Positions 1-5,873 of a stretch of 5,873 nucleotides of DNA are shown here, one piece after another; within the stretch, counting starts at the first letter, position 1, and each line of letters opens with the position of its first letter. The stretch is from NCBI GenBank assembly GCA_028703215.1, contig JAQVNH010000081.1, positions 1-5,873 of the forward strand, written 5' to 3'. Under the pieces are notes generated by a model, which was given only the letters and a program-made list of their open reading frames with translations, was not told the DNA's origin and did no database searches. Both the position numbers and the translations under genes were made by a program. This DNA comes from Eubacteriales bacterium. Lineage in GTDB: Bacteria; Bacillota; Clostridia; Acetivibrionales; STF1-152.

Positions 1-2511
1 TACTCTTTGAGCCTCTCCGCCGGACAATGTTGTTGAGGGCTGACCAAGCTTGACATACCCAAGTCCTGTTTCCTGTAAAGTCTGCAGTTTCCTTTTTATG
101 CTCGGAATATGCCTAAAGAAATCAAGTCCTTCCTCAACCGTCATATCAAGCACTTCGGCTATGTTCTTAGACTTATATCTTACTTCGAGAGTTTCTCTGT
201 TATATCGTTTCCCCTTGCATACCTCGCAAGGAACATATACATCAGAGAGAAAATGCATCTCGATCTTCAAAATGCCGTCTCCCTTGCACGCTTCGCAGCG
301 TCCGCCCCTGACATTGAAGCTGAATCTTCCGGGCTTATATCCTCTTGATTTCGCCTCCTGGGTCGATGCAAACAATTGTCTGATAAAATCGAATACACCC
401 GCGTACGTCGCCGGATTCGATCTCGGTGTTCTCCCGATCGGTGACTGATCTATATTTATGACCTTGTCAAGATTTCCGATACCTTCTATAGAGTCATGGT
501 CTCCCGCTTTTCTGCGGGCGCGGTTCAAATCCGTGACAAGCCTTTTATACACTATTTCTCTAACGAGAGAGCTTTTCCCCGAACCTGAAACTCCCGTCAC
601 ACAAGTGAATACTCCCAAAGGGAATTTTACATCTATATCTTTCAGATTGTTTGCCCTGGCTCCATGGACTTCAAGCCACTTCCCATTGGGAACCGCTCTT
701 TTTTCGGGGACAGGTATGCTTTTTGTACCCTTTAAATACTGTCCCGTCAGCGATTTCTCACATGCGATTATTTCCTGAACTGTTCCCTGGACTACGATTT
801 CCCCTCCATGCTCTCCAGCTCCGGGGCCCATGTCTATGATCTGATCCGCCGAGTACATAGTTTCAGAATCGTGTTCGACCACTAAAAGCGTGTTACCCAG
901 GTCTCTCATTTTTTTTAAAGTCACAAGAAGTTTCGCATTGTCGCGCTGGTGCAGCCCGATGCTTGGCTCATCAAGGATATAGAGAACTCCCATTAGTCCT
1001 GAGCCGATCTGAGTTGCAAGCCTTATGCGCTGAGCTTCGCCGCCTGATAATGTCGAAGATGCTCTCGCAAGGGTAAGATAATCCAATCCGACATCAACGA
1101 GGAATCCGAGTCTCGAATTTATTTCCTTTATTATCTGTTGCGATATCAGTTTGTCTCGCTCGCTTAACTTGATATCCTCTAAAAACGCTTTTGAGTCGCA
1201 AACAGGCATTGAGGAAAATTCATGTATGTTCTTCCCTCCGACAGTAACCGCGAGGGTCTCCTTTTTAAGCCTTGTCCCTCCGCATTCAGGGCAGCTGTCC
1301 GTGCGCATAAATCCTTCGTAATAGCGCTTCATGCCTTCGGAAGTGGTTTCCCTGTAACGGCGCTGAGCTGCATTTATCAACCCTTCGAAGGCAATCTTAT
1401 AGGTCCCGCTGCCATAATTTCTTTCATAAGCGACATCAATTTTTTCGCCATTGGTCCCATATAAAATTATATCCTGAACCTTGGATGACAATTTTTCAAA
1501 CGGCGTGTCAAGGCTGAAATCGTAATGTTTCGCGAGCGCATTTAAAAACATCCTGGCGAATGCATCCGCATCGTCAAGGTTCCATCCGCCTATCGCTATC
1601 GCCCCTCCGGTCAGAGACCTGGACCTGTCGGGAATAAGAAGATCCGCATCTATGTCGAGAAGTATCCCGAGTCCCGTGCATCTTTGACAGGCTCCGAATG
1701 GATTGTTGAATGAAAACATCCTCGGCGTCAGTTCCTCAATGCTTATCCCGCATTCGGGGCAGGCGAAATTCTGGCTGAAAAGAATTTCTTCTCCGTCCTG
1801 CACATCTACAAGAACAAGTCCGCCGCTCAAATTTACCACAGTTTCTATCGAGTCGGTAAGCCGTTTGCCCATGTCGTCTTTCACCGTCAAACGGTCTACA
1901 ACAACCTCGATGCTGTGCTTCTTATTTTTATCAAGTTCAGCTTCGTCTTCAGAATCGTACATTATTCCATCTATCCGGATCCTTGAGTACCCGCTTTTTC
2001 TGATATCCTGGATCAGTTTGTTGTATTCGCCTTTTCTGCCCCTCACGACCGGAGCCAGCAATTGTATCCTCGTGCCCCCGCCAAGGGCCTTGATCCTGTC
2101 GACCATCTGATCGACTGTTTGCTGCGCGATCTCGCGGCCGCAGATGTAACAATGCGGTTTTCCTATCCTTGCATACAGCAGCCTCAGATAGTCGTACACT
2201 TCTGTAACTGTTCCCACTGTTGAGCGGGGATTATGGCTTGTGCTTTTCTGATCGATCGAGATTGCCGGAGAAAGTCCCTCTATGTAGTCAACATCAGGTT
2301 TTTCCATCTGCCCCAGAAACTGCCGTGCATAAGAAGACAGTGACTCCATATATTTTCTCTGCCCCTCGGCATATATGGTGTCAAATGCAAGCGAGGATTT
2401 CCCCGAACCGCTCAGTCCCGTTATTACGACCAGCTTGTCACGCGGAATGCTCACATCAATATTTTTCAGATTATGTTCTCTGGCACCTTTTATAAAGATG
2501 TCTTCACGCAT
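1..2511 (-). CDS. uvrA: UvrABC excinuclease subunit A, 3' end cut off by window edge
   Basis: UvrA is the damage-sensing ABC-type ATPase of nucleotide excision repair; its dimer loads UvrB onto lesions in cytoplasmic DNA. The 837 visible codons read in one frame from ATG at 2511 to base 1. Visible landmarks are Walker A I (GLSGSGKS, residues 32-39), ABC signature I (LSGGEAQR, 488-495), Walker B I (ILDEP, 512-516), Walker A II (GVSGSGKS, 640-647) and signature II (LSGGEAQRV, 829-837), where the window ends. Three cysteine modules are intact: C121/C124 with C407/C410, C251-X2-C254-X20-C275-X2-C278, and C739-X2-C742-X19-C762-X2-C765. The last two have the spacing known for UvrA zinc modules. The family is about 940 residues, so roughly 100, including Walker B II, lie outside. 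An AGGAG ribosome binding site ends 6-7 nt before the ATG. It follows thrC by 35 nt, suggesting cotranscription; no LexA-type operator is visible in that gap. No frameshift or internal stop was seen. Confidence 0.97.
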   Translation of the reverse strand, partial: MREDIFIKGAREHNLKNIDVSIPRDKLVVITGLSGSGKSSLAFDTIYAEGQRKYMESLSSYARQFLGQMEKPDVDYIEGLSPAISIDQKSTSHNPRSTVGTVTEVYDYLRLLYARIGKPHCYICGREIAQQTVDQMVDRIKALGGGTRIQLLAPVVRGRKGEYNKLIQDIRKSGYSRIRIDGIMYDSEDEAELDKNKKHSIEVVVDRLTVKDDMGKRLTDSIETVVNLSGGLVLVDVQDGEEILFSQNFACPECGISIEELTPRMFSFNNPFGACQRCTGLGILLDIDADLLIPDRSRSLTGGAIAIGGWNLDDADAFARMFLNALAKHYDFSLDTPFEKLSSKVQDIILYGTNGEKIDVAYERNYGSGTYKIAFEGLINAAQRRYRETTSEGMKRYYEGFMRTDSCPECGGTRLKKETLAVTVGGKNIHEFSSMPVCDSKAFLEDIKLSERDKLISQQIIKEINSRLGFLVDVGLDYLTLARASSTLSGGEAQRIRLATQIGSGLMGVLYILDEPSIGLHQRDNAKLLVTLKKMRDLGNTLLVVEHDSETMYSADQIIDMGPGAGEHGGEIVVQGTVQEIIACEKSLTGQYLKGTKSIPVPEKRAVPNGKWLEVHGARANNLKDIDVKFPLGVFTCVTGVSGSGKSSLVREIVYKRLVTDLNRARRKAGDHDSIEGIGNLDKVINIDQSPIGRTPRSNPATYAGVFDFIRQLFASTQEAKSRGYKPGRFSFNVRGGRCEACKGDGILKIEMHFLSDVYVPCEVCKGKRYNRETLEVRYKSKNIAEVLDMTVEEGLDFFRHIPSIKRKLQTLQETGLGYVKLGQPSTTLSGGEAQRV

Positions 2512-2546
2512 TTTTTAACTCCTGAAGCTGTAGGCGCAAACGGATA

Positions 2547-4046
2547 TTAAAGGTCCAGGATCTCTCCGGTTGCCTTCTTCATCCCTTCCTTGTCAGTGAC
2601 TCTGGTATGCATTACAGGTCTTTTATCAAGATTTTTAAGCCCCGGCGGAATCGCCATGCCGCATTTCTTTGAGAGCACTTCAAGCAGGTCGAATTCGGTT
2701 GATTTCTCTGCCTGTTCTCTTCCCAGAATCGCTCTGGCAACACTCCTATTGAATTTAAAAGGACTTGCGGTCGAAACAGCTACCGTTTTCGTCATATCGC
2801 CGGTTGCGATAACATATTTGTCATATACATCAATCCCAACAGCCGTATGTGTGTCCAGCAAATATTTGTATTCCTCGTAAACATTATTGATTGTCTCGAG
2901 CGTTTCTTTTTCATTGGAATATTCAGCCCAGAACAGAGATGATATTTTGTTTCGCGTTTCATCATCAACTTTGTAGATGCCTTCATCCTTGAGACTTTTC
3001 ATCCACCGGTCAACTTTATCGGAATTATGACCGTTCACTTCAAAAAGAAGCCTCTCAAGATTGCTTGATATCAGAATATCCATTGATGGAGAAATGGTCA
3101 TCTTAAATTTCCTGTTCCTGTCGTATGTGCCTGTTTTCACAAACTCAGTAAGCACTTTGTTCTCATTTGAAGCGCATATGAGTTTATTCACAGGAAGACC
3201 TATCCTGCAAGCATAGTAAGCCGCAAGTATATTACCGAAATTCCCTGTAGGAACAACAAAATTTATTTTCTCTCCCGGTTTTATGTTCCCTGTTGCCAGA
3301 AGGTCCGCATATGCGGAAAAATAGTATACGATCTGAGGAGCAAGCCTGCCCCAGTTAATGGAATTGGCTGAAGAAAAACGCATGCCTTTTGCCGACATCT
3401 TTACCGCGAGATCCCGGTCAGTAAAAATTGCCTTGACGCCGTTTTGCGTATCGTCGAAATTCCCTTTTACTCCAATCACATATACATTGCTGCCTTCCTG
3501 GGTCAACATTTGCATCTTTTGAATTTCGCTTACTCCGTTTTCGGGATAAAAAACAATTATCCTTGTTCCGATTACATCCTTGAAACCCTCAAGCGCAGCT
3601 TTGCCGGTATCTCCCGATGTTGCGGTCAGTATGATCGTTTCAAGATTCTCGCCGGCTTTTTCCGAGGCTTTTACCATGACCTGCGGTAAAAATTGCAGCG
3701 CTATATCCTTAAACGCGCTTGTAGGTCCGTGCCAAAGCTCCTGAATAAATAACTGGCTTGTAAGAATTCTTAAGGGCGCAATCTTAACGGAATCAAAATT
3801 GTCGCTGTTATATGCCATTAGGATAAAATATTCTATTTCGGAGTCAGAAAAATCATTAAGAAAGCCGGACAGTATTTTACGGGCTCTTTGCCTATAGTCC
3901 ATATCTACCATTGAAACGATATCATCATACGGTATTTTAAACAGTTCGTCTGGAACGAAAAGCCCTCCGTCCGGAGCAATTCCCCTTCTTATCGCCTCTG
4001 CCGAGGTCACAGGAAACATGCCTCCGCGAGTGCTTATATATTTCAC
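2547..4046 (-). CDS. thrC: Threonine synthase (PLP-dependent)
   Basis: Threonine synthase converts O-phosphohomoserine and water to threonine and phosphate, the last step of threonine biosynthesis, using pyridoxal phosphate in the cytoplasm. With the GTG start chosen here the protein has 499 residues, usual for the long bacterial/clostridial form. It begins VKYISTRGG (first residue fMet in vivo), the typical ThrC N-terminus, followed by GIAPDGGLFVP. Lys113 in GPTSAFKD is the expected Schiff-base lysine. SGDTGKAA (144-151), the PTGNFGNILA loop that binds cofactor phosphate (266-275), DTHTAVG (398-404) and TASPFKF (426-432) are also present. The frame extends five codons upstream to a TTG at 4061, but GGAGGT at 4054-4059 lies 7 nt before GTG at 4046 and would overlap the TTG start. 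It stops with TAA 35 nt before uvrA and lies 142 nt after L25. No thr genes adjoin it on either side in this window. No T-box or threonine-rich leader peptide was recognised upstream. Confidence 0.96.
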   Translation of the reverse strand: MKYISTRGGMFPVTSAEAIRRGIAPDGGLFVPDELFKIPYDDIVSMVDMDYRQRARKILSGFLNDFSDSEIEYFILMAYNSDNFDSVKIAPLRILTSQLFIQELWHGPTSAFKDIALQFLPQVMVKASEKAGENLETIILTATSGDTGKAALEGFKDVIGTRIIVFYPENGVSEIQKMQMLTQEGSNVYVIGVKGNFDDTQNGVKAIFTDRDLAVKMSAKGMRFSSANSINWGRLAPQIVYYFSAYADLLATGNIKPGEKINFVVPTGNFGNILAAYYACRIGLPVNKLICASNENKVLTEFVKTGTYDRNRKFKMTISPSMDILISSNLERLLFEVNGHNSDKVDRWMKSLKDEGIYKVDDETRNKISSLFWAEYSNEKETLETINNVYEEYKYLLDTHTAVGIDVYDKYVIATGDMTKTVAVSTASPFKFNRSVARAILGREQAEKSTEFDLLEVLSKKCGMAIPPGLKNLDKRPVMHTRVTDKEGMKKATGEILDL

Positions 4047-4053
4047 CGGCACT

Positions 4054-4059
4054 ACCTCC
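4054..4059 (-). promoter_or_regulatory. Ribosome binding site deciding the thrC start
   Basis: On the minus strand this reads GGAGGT, a near-perfect Shine-Dalgarno sequence, with 7 nt between it and the GTG at 4046. An in-frame GTG at 4052 would be only 1 nt away and the in-frame TTG at 4061 overlaps the site, so both are poor starts. The protein beginning at 4046 also matches the usual ThrC N-terminus. Inferred from sequence only. Confidence 0.75.
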
Positions 4060-4188
4060 AAATTTTATCGCAATTTGACGTACAACATTTCCATGCCATG
4101 TTTCAGATCGCAAGAATACATCTGGTGACATGTAACGATGCAACTTATATTAATGGAAACTGTGTAAAAACCAGAACACGATCCGGAT

Positions 4189-4824
4189 CTACGCTTCTTC
4201 TTTTTTCGGTTCTGCGGAAACTGTTGCGGCTTCTTCTGCAGTTGTCTCTTCTTCCGCGGGTTCAACAACAACCTCTTTGACTTCGGCAAGCGTGGCAATT
4301 ACTGCGTCCGAATCGCTCACAGGCTTGACATCCGCAGGCAGTTTGAGGTCGCCGACCGTTACTGATTCTCCGTGTGCAAGCAGCGATATGTCAACTTCGA
4401 TATAATGGGGAGTATTCTGAGGCAGACACTCGACGGTCACTTCATTCATATGCTGGACAACTATCGTGCCGCCCTTTTCAACAAGCTCGCGGCCTCTTAT
4501 CCTCAGCGATACCTCGGCATGAATTTTTTCTGTAAGCGAGACCTTCTGCAGATCAATATGCATCAAATCTCCTTTTACGACATCAAACTGAAGGTCCTTG
4601 ATCACGGCAGCATGCTTTTTCCCGTCAACTTCCAATGTCAGGAAAACGCTTTTGCCCTGCTGGACCAGTATTTCTCTTATTTCGGAATATTTTATGACCA
4701 GAGGCTCCGCCTCAATCTTTTTCCCGTATAAGACCGCAGGGATCAAGCCCTGTTTCCTCATCCTGTTTATTCCCCTGCCGCCTATCTCGGCTCTTTTTTC
4801 CGCTGTTAATGTGATGCTTTTCAT
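4189..4824 (-). CDS. rplY: 50S ribosomal protein L25, CTC/TL5 type
   Basis: L25 binds 5S rRNA in the large ribosomal subunit; the two-domain form is called CTC (general stress protein) in Bacillus or TL5 in Thermus. The 211-residue product has the N-terminal 5S rRNA-binding domain at about 1-93, with GLIPAVLYG (26-34), VIKDLQFDVV (74-83) and LMHIDLQKV (87-95). A C-terminal beta domain follows at about 97-181, including LPADVKP (162-168). The last ~30 residues form a low-complexity tail with about 11 Glu plus Ala, Thr and Lys, common and variable in this family. ATG at 4824 is preceded by GGGGGAAG about 6 nt upstream. The gene starts 59 nt after the hydrolase stop, and a candidate promoter lies in that gap. 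It ends with TAG. The family is often called ctc when near pth; pth is not present here. Its identity is clear; the symbol could equally be ctc. Confidence 0.95.
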   Translation of the reverse strand: MKSITLTAEKRAEIGGRGINRMRKQGLIPAVLYGKKIEAEPLVIKYSEIREILVQQGKSVFLTLEVDGKKHAAVIKDLQFDVVKGDLMHIDLQKVSLTEKIHAEVSLRIRGRELVEKGGTIVVQHMNEVTVECLPQNTPHYIEVDISLLAHGESVTVGDLKLPADVKPVSDSDAVIATLAEVKEVVVEPAEEETTAEEAATVSAEPKKEEA

Positions 4825-4862
4825 TATAAGCTTCCCCCTGTTAATTTACTGAATATGCTACC

Positions 4863-4891
4863 AGTATATATTACTCTAAAACATCAAACAA
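4863..4891 (-). promoter_or_regulatory. Candidate sigma-A promoter for the L25 gene
   Basis: On the minus strand TTGTTT (4891-4886, 3 of 6 matches to TTGACA) is followed after exactly 17 nt by TATACT (4868-4863, 5 of 6 matches to TATAAT). The -35 half overlaps the last codons and TGA stop of the upstream hydrolase. A start of transcription near 4855 would leave an untranslated leader of about 30 nt before the L25 ATG, enough for its GGGGGAAG ribosome binding site. The surrounding stretch is AT-rich. The -35 element is weak, so this is a plausible site rather than a certain one. Confidence 0.42.
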
Positions 4892-5492
4892 TAAAAGGGT
4901 TGTTTTTCTTTTCGTATCCCAGGCTTGTCGCCAAGCCATGCCCCGGATAGATAACAGTGTCTTCGTCATGCGCGGCAAGTATTTTTAAGGAGTTATCAAG
5001 GTCAGTTCTGTTTCCTGAGCCAAGATCTGTTCTGCCCACAGACATCCTGAAAAGAGTGTCGCCCGTAAATATATTCTTTTCGCACTTTATGCTGATACTG
5101 CCAGGCGTGTGCCCCGGTGTGTGTATGATTTCAAGCGTCTTGTCTCCAAGCCGGAGATTGTCCCCGTTCTTTACGAATCTGTCGGCTTCCTGAAACCTGC
5201 AATCCATTCCGAAAAGCGCGGAGGCATTATACCACATATCCGGCAGATAGCCTGCTTCGTTTATATGCACCAGAACATTCGTCTTTGTCGCATCTCTGAG
5301 CTCATCCACCGAAATAATATGATCCAGATGCACATGCGTTAAAATTATATACTTTAATTTACAACCCGCTTTAGAAATCATTTCCATGATCCCGATCATT
5401 TTTGCTCCGGGATCTATAATTGCGCCTTCATTGCCTGCTGTTACCAGGTAGCAGTTTGATTCCAAAAAACCGGTTATGCTATTTATAGTCAT
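4884..5492 (-). CDS. MBL-fold metallo-hydrolase, glyoxalase-II-like (YcbL type)
   Basis: This is a 202-residue cytoplasmic enzyme of the metallo-beta-lactamase superfamily, the group annotated as hydroxyacylglutathione hydrolase-like, which typically hydrolyses thioesters or related esters; the real substrate cannot be read from sequence. The zinc ligand set is complete: HVHLDH at 53-58 (H53, H55, D57, H58), H128 in HTPGHTPG, D145 in FTGDTLF and H185 in YPGHG. The protein lacks the longer C-terminal substrate domain of classical GloB and ends in NPFIV, as short YcbL-like members do. The start is ATG at 5492, because an in-frame TGA sits immediately upstream, and ITGFLESNCYLV is the family's usual N-terminus. 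AAGGA at 5505-5509 is 12 nt away, a long spacing; an overlapping out-of-frame ATG at 5496 is better placed. It follows relA by 37 nt, an arrangement known in Clostridia, though dtd normally lies between them. It is probably cotranscribed with relA. Confidence 0.93.
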   Translation of the reverse strand: MTINSITGFLESNCYLVTAGNEGAIIDPGAKMIGIMEMISKAGCKLKYIILTHVHLDHIISVDELRDATKTNVLVHINEAGYLPDMWYNASALFGMDCRFQEADRFVKNGDNLRLGDKTLEIIHTPGHTPGSISIKCEKNIFTGDTLFRMSVGRTDLGSGNRTDLDNSLKILAAHDEDTVIYPGHGLATSLGYEKKNNPFIV

Positions 5493-5529
5493 TCATCAAA
5501 CCCGTCCTTGCATTTGTTATTTGCCCGGC

Positions 5530-5873
5530 TTATTGCCTGTTTCTTGTCACTTCGAAAACACCGCTTGTCTTTTTCAGCCTTTTGATAAGCAAATCCAGCT
5601 TGTCAGTATCGGTCAATTCAACAGTCAGGTTCATTATCGCGACCTGATCACGCGTTGTCCTTGCATTTATACTTTTAAGAGGGATCTTCAGATCTCCGAT
5701 AGCATTCGAAACCTCCATAAAAAGACCTATCCTGTCATTTGCCAGAACGGTGATGTCTGCGTTATAGGCGACATTGCTTGCGGTATGCCATTTTACATCG
5801 ATAAGCCGGTCATTGTCTTTTATAAGATTTCCGACATTCGTGCAGTCCGAGCGGTGCACTGATACTCCTCTGC
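5530..5873 (-). CDS. relA: RelA/SpoT-type (p)ppGpp synthetase/hydrolase, C-terminal end only
   Basis: RelA/SpoT enzymes make and often degrade (p)ppGpp, the alarmone of the stringent response. Only the last 113 residues are in the window; the 5' part, including the hydrolase, synthetase and TGS domains, lies beyond the right edge. The first visible residues, RGVSVHRSDC, are the end of the conserved-cysteine (zinc-finger-like) domain that contacts the ribosome. A complete ACT domain follows, with ANDRIGLFMEVSNAIGD and NARTTRD as its recognisable segments, ending VTRNRQ before TAA at 5530. An in-frame GTG at 5859 could be mistaken for a start, but the reading frame is open to the window edge and the residues before it match the family, so it is internal. 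A single long bifunctional Rel (about 720-760 residues) is the rule in Firmicutes, so rel would be an equally good name. The hydrolase gene follows after 37 nt with no terminator between. Confidence 0.93.
   Translation of the reverse strand, partial: RGVSVHRSDCTNVGNLIKDNDRLIDVKWHTASNVAYNADITVLANDRIGLFMEVSNAIGDLKIPLKSINARTTRDQVAIMNLTVELTDTDKLDLLIKRLKKTSGVFEVTRNRQ

Noticed and set aside
50..448. A 132-codon open frame on the plus strand
   Set aside because: It lies opposite the zinc-module and second ATPase region of uvrA, whose frame is intact with strong motifs; the plus-strand product resembles no family and has no ribosome binding site.
1703..2110. A 135-codon open frame on the plus strand, rich in Ser and Leu
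   Set aside because: It is the antisense of uvrA codons for the first zinc module and UvrB-binding region; the low-complexity composition is typical of a shadow frame.
3937..4143. A 68-codon minus-strand frame before thrC containing IAIKFGGSA, faintly like an aspartokinase N-terminus
   Set aside because: The similarity is a handful of residues encoded by the thrC ribosome binding site region; the frame then runs out of phase through thrC with no further aspartokinase motifs.
4144..4149. TATAAG as a -10 box for thrC
   Set aside because: The best upstream partner, TTTACA, is only 13 nt away and nothing resembling a -35 lies at 16-18 nt, so it is not listed as a promoter.
4180..4189. GATCCGGATC palindrome at the end of L25 as a terminator
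   Set aside because: It is a loopless 10-bp palindrome not followed directly by a long U-run; a short T5 stretch further on is too far for a rho-independent terminator.
5476..5862. A 128-codon open frame on the plus strand near the right end
   Set aside because: It lies opposite the relA ACT domain and the relA-hydrolase gap; the minus-strand relA reading is clearly conserved.

Overview
The window is a compact bacterial chromosomal segment in which every supported gene lies on the minus strand, so it is read right to left. It holds five protein genes: the 3' end of relA (a RelA/SpoT-type ppGpp enzyme), a complete metallo-beta-lactamase-fold hydrolase of the glyoxalase-II-like type, a complete CTC-type 50S ribosomal protein L25, a complete threonine synthase (thrC), and uvrA lacking its last ~100 codons. 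All are housekeeping genes. I see no mobile element, CRISPR array, rRNA, tRNA or defence cassette.

Organism: base composition is moderate (mid-40s % GC by eye). GTG starts, strong purine-rich ribosome binding sites (GGAGGT, AGGAG, GGGGGAAG), the two-domain L25 and the clostridial look of ThrC (~500 residues, with the ELWHGPTSAFKD motif) all suggest a Gram-positive anaerobe of the Firmicutes, probably Clostridia or a relative. In many Clostridia relA is followed by dtd and then an MBL-fold hydrolase; here the hydrolase follows relA directly. The assignment is an inference from gene order and protein style, not a database match.

Layout: relA tail (5530-5873), 37-nt gap, hydrolase (4884-5492), 59-nt gap carrying a plausible sigma-A promoter and a strong ribosome binding site, L25 (4189-4824), 142-nt gap with no convincing terminator or promoter, thrC (2547-4046, GTG start), 35-nt gap, uvrA (1-2511, running off the left edge). 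The short gaps fit relA-hydrolase and thrC-uvrA being cotranscribed pairs. L25 probably has its own promoter, and transcription may continue into thrC because no rho-independent terminator is visible.

Functionally the genes cover stringent-response signalling, thioester/small-molecule hydrolysis, ribosome structure, threonine biosynthesis and nucleotide excision repair. They do not form one obvious pathway. I found no undescribed system; the points worth checking concern start sites, the promoter, the missing dtd and the regulation of uvrA.
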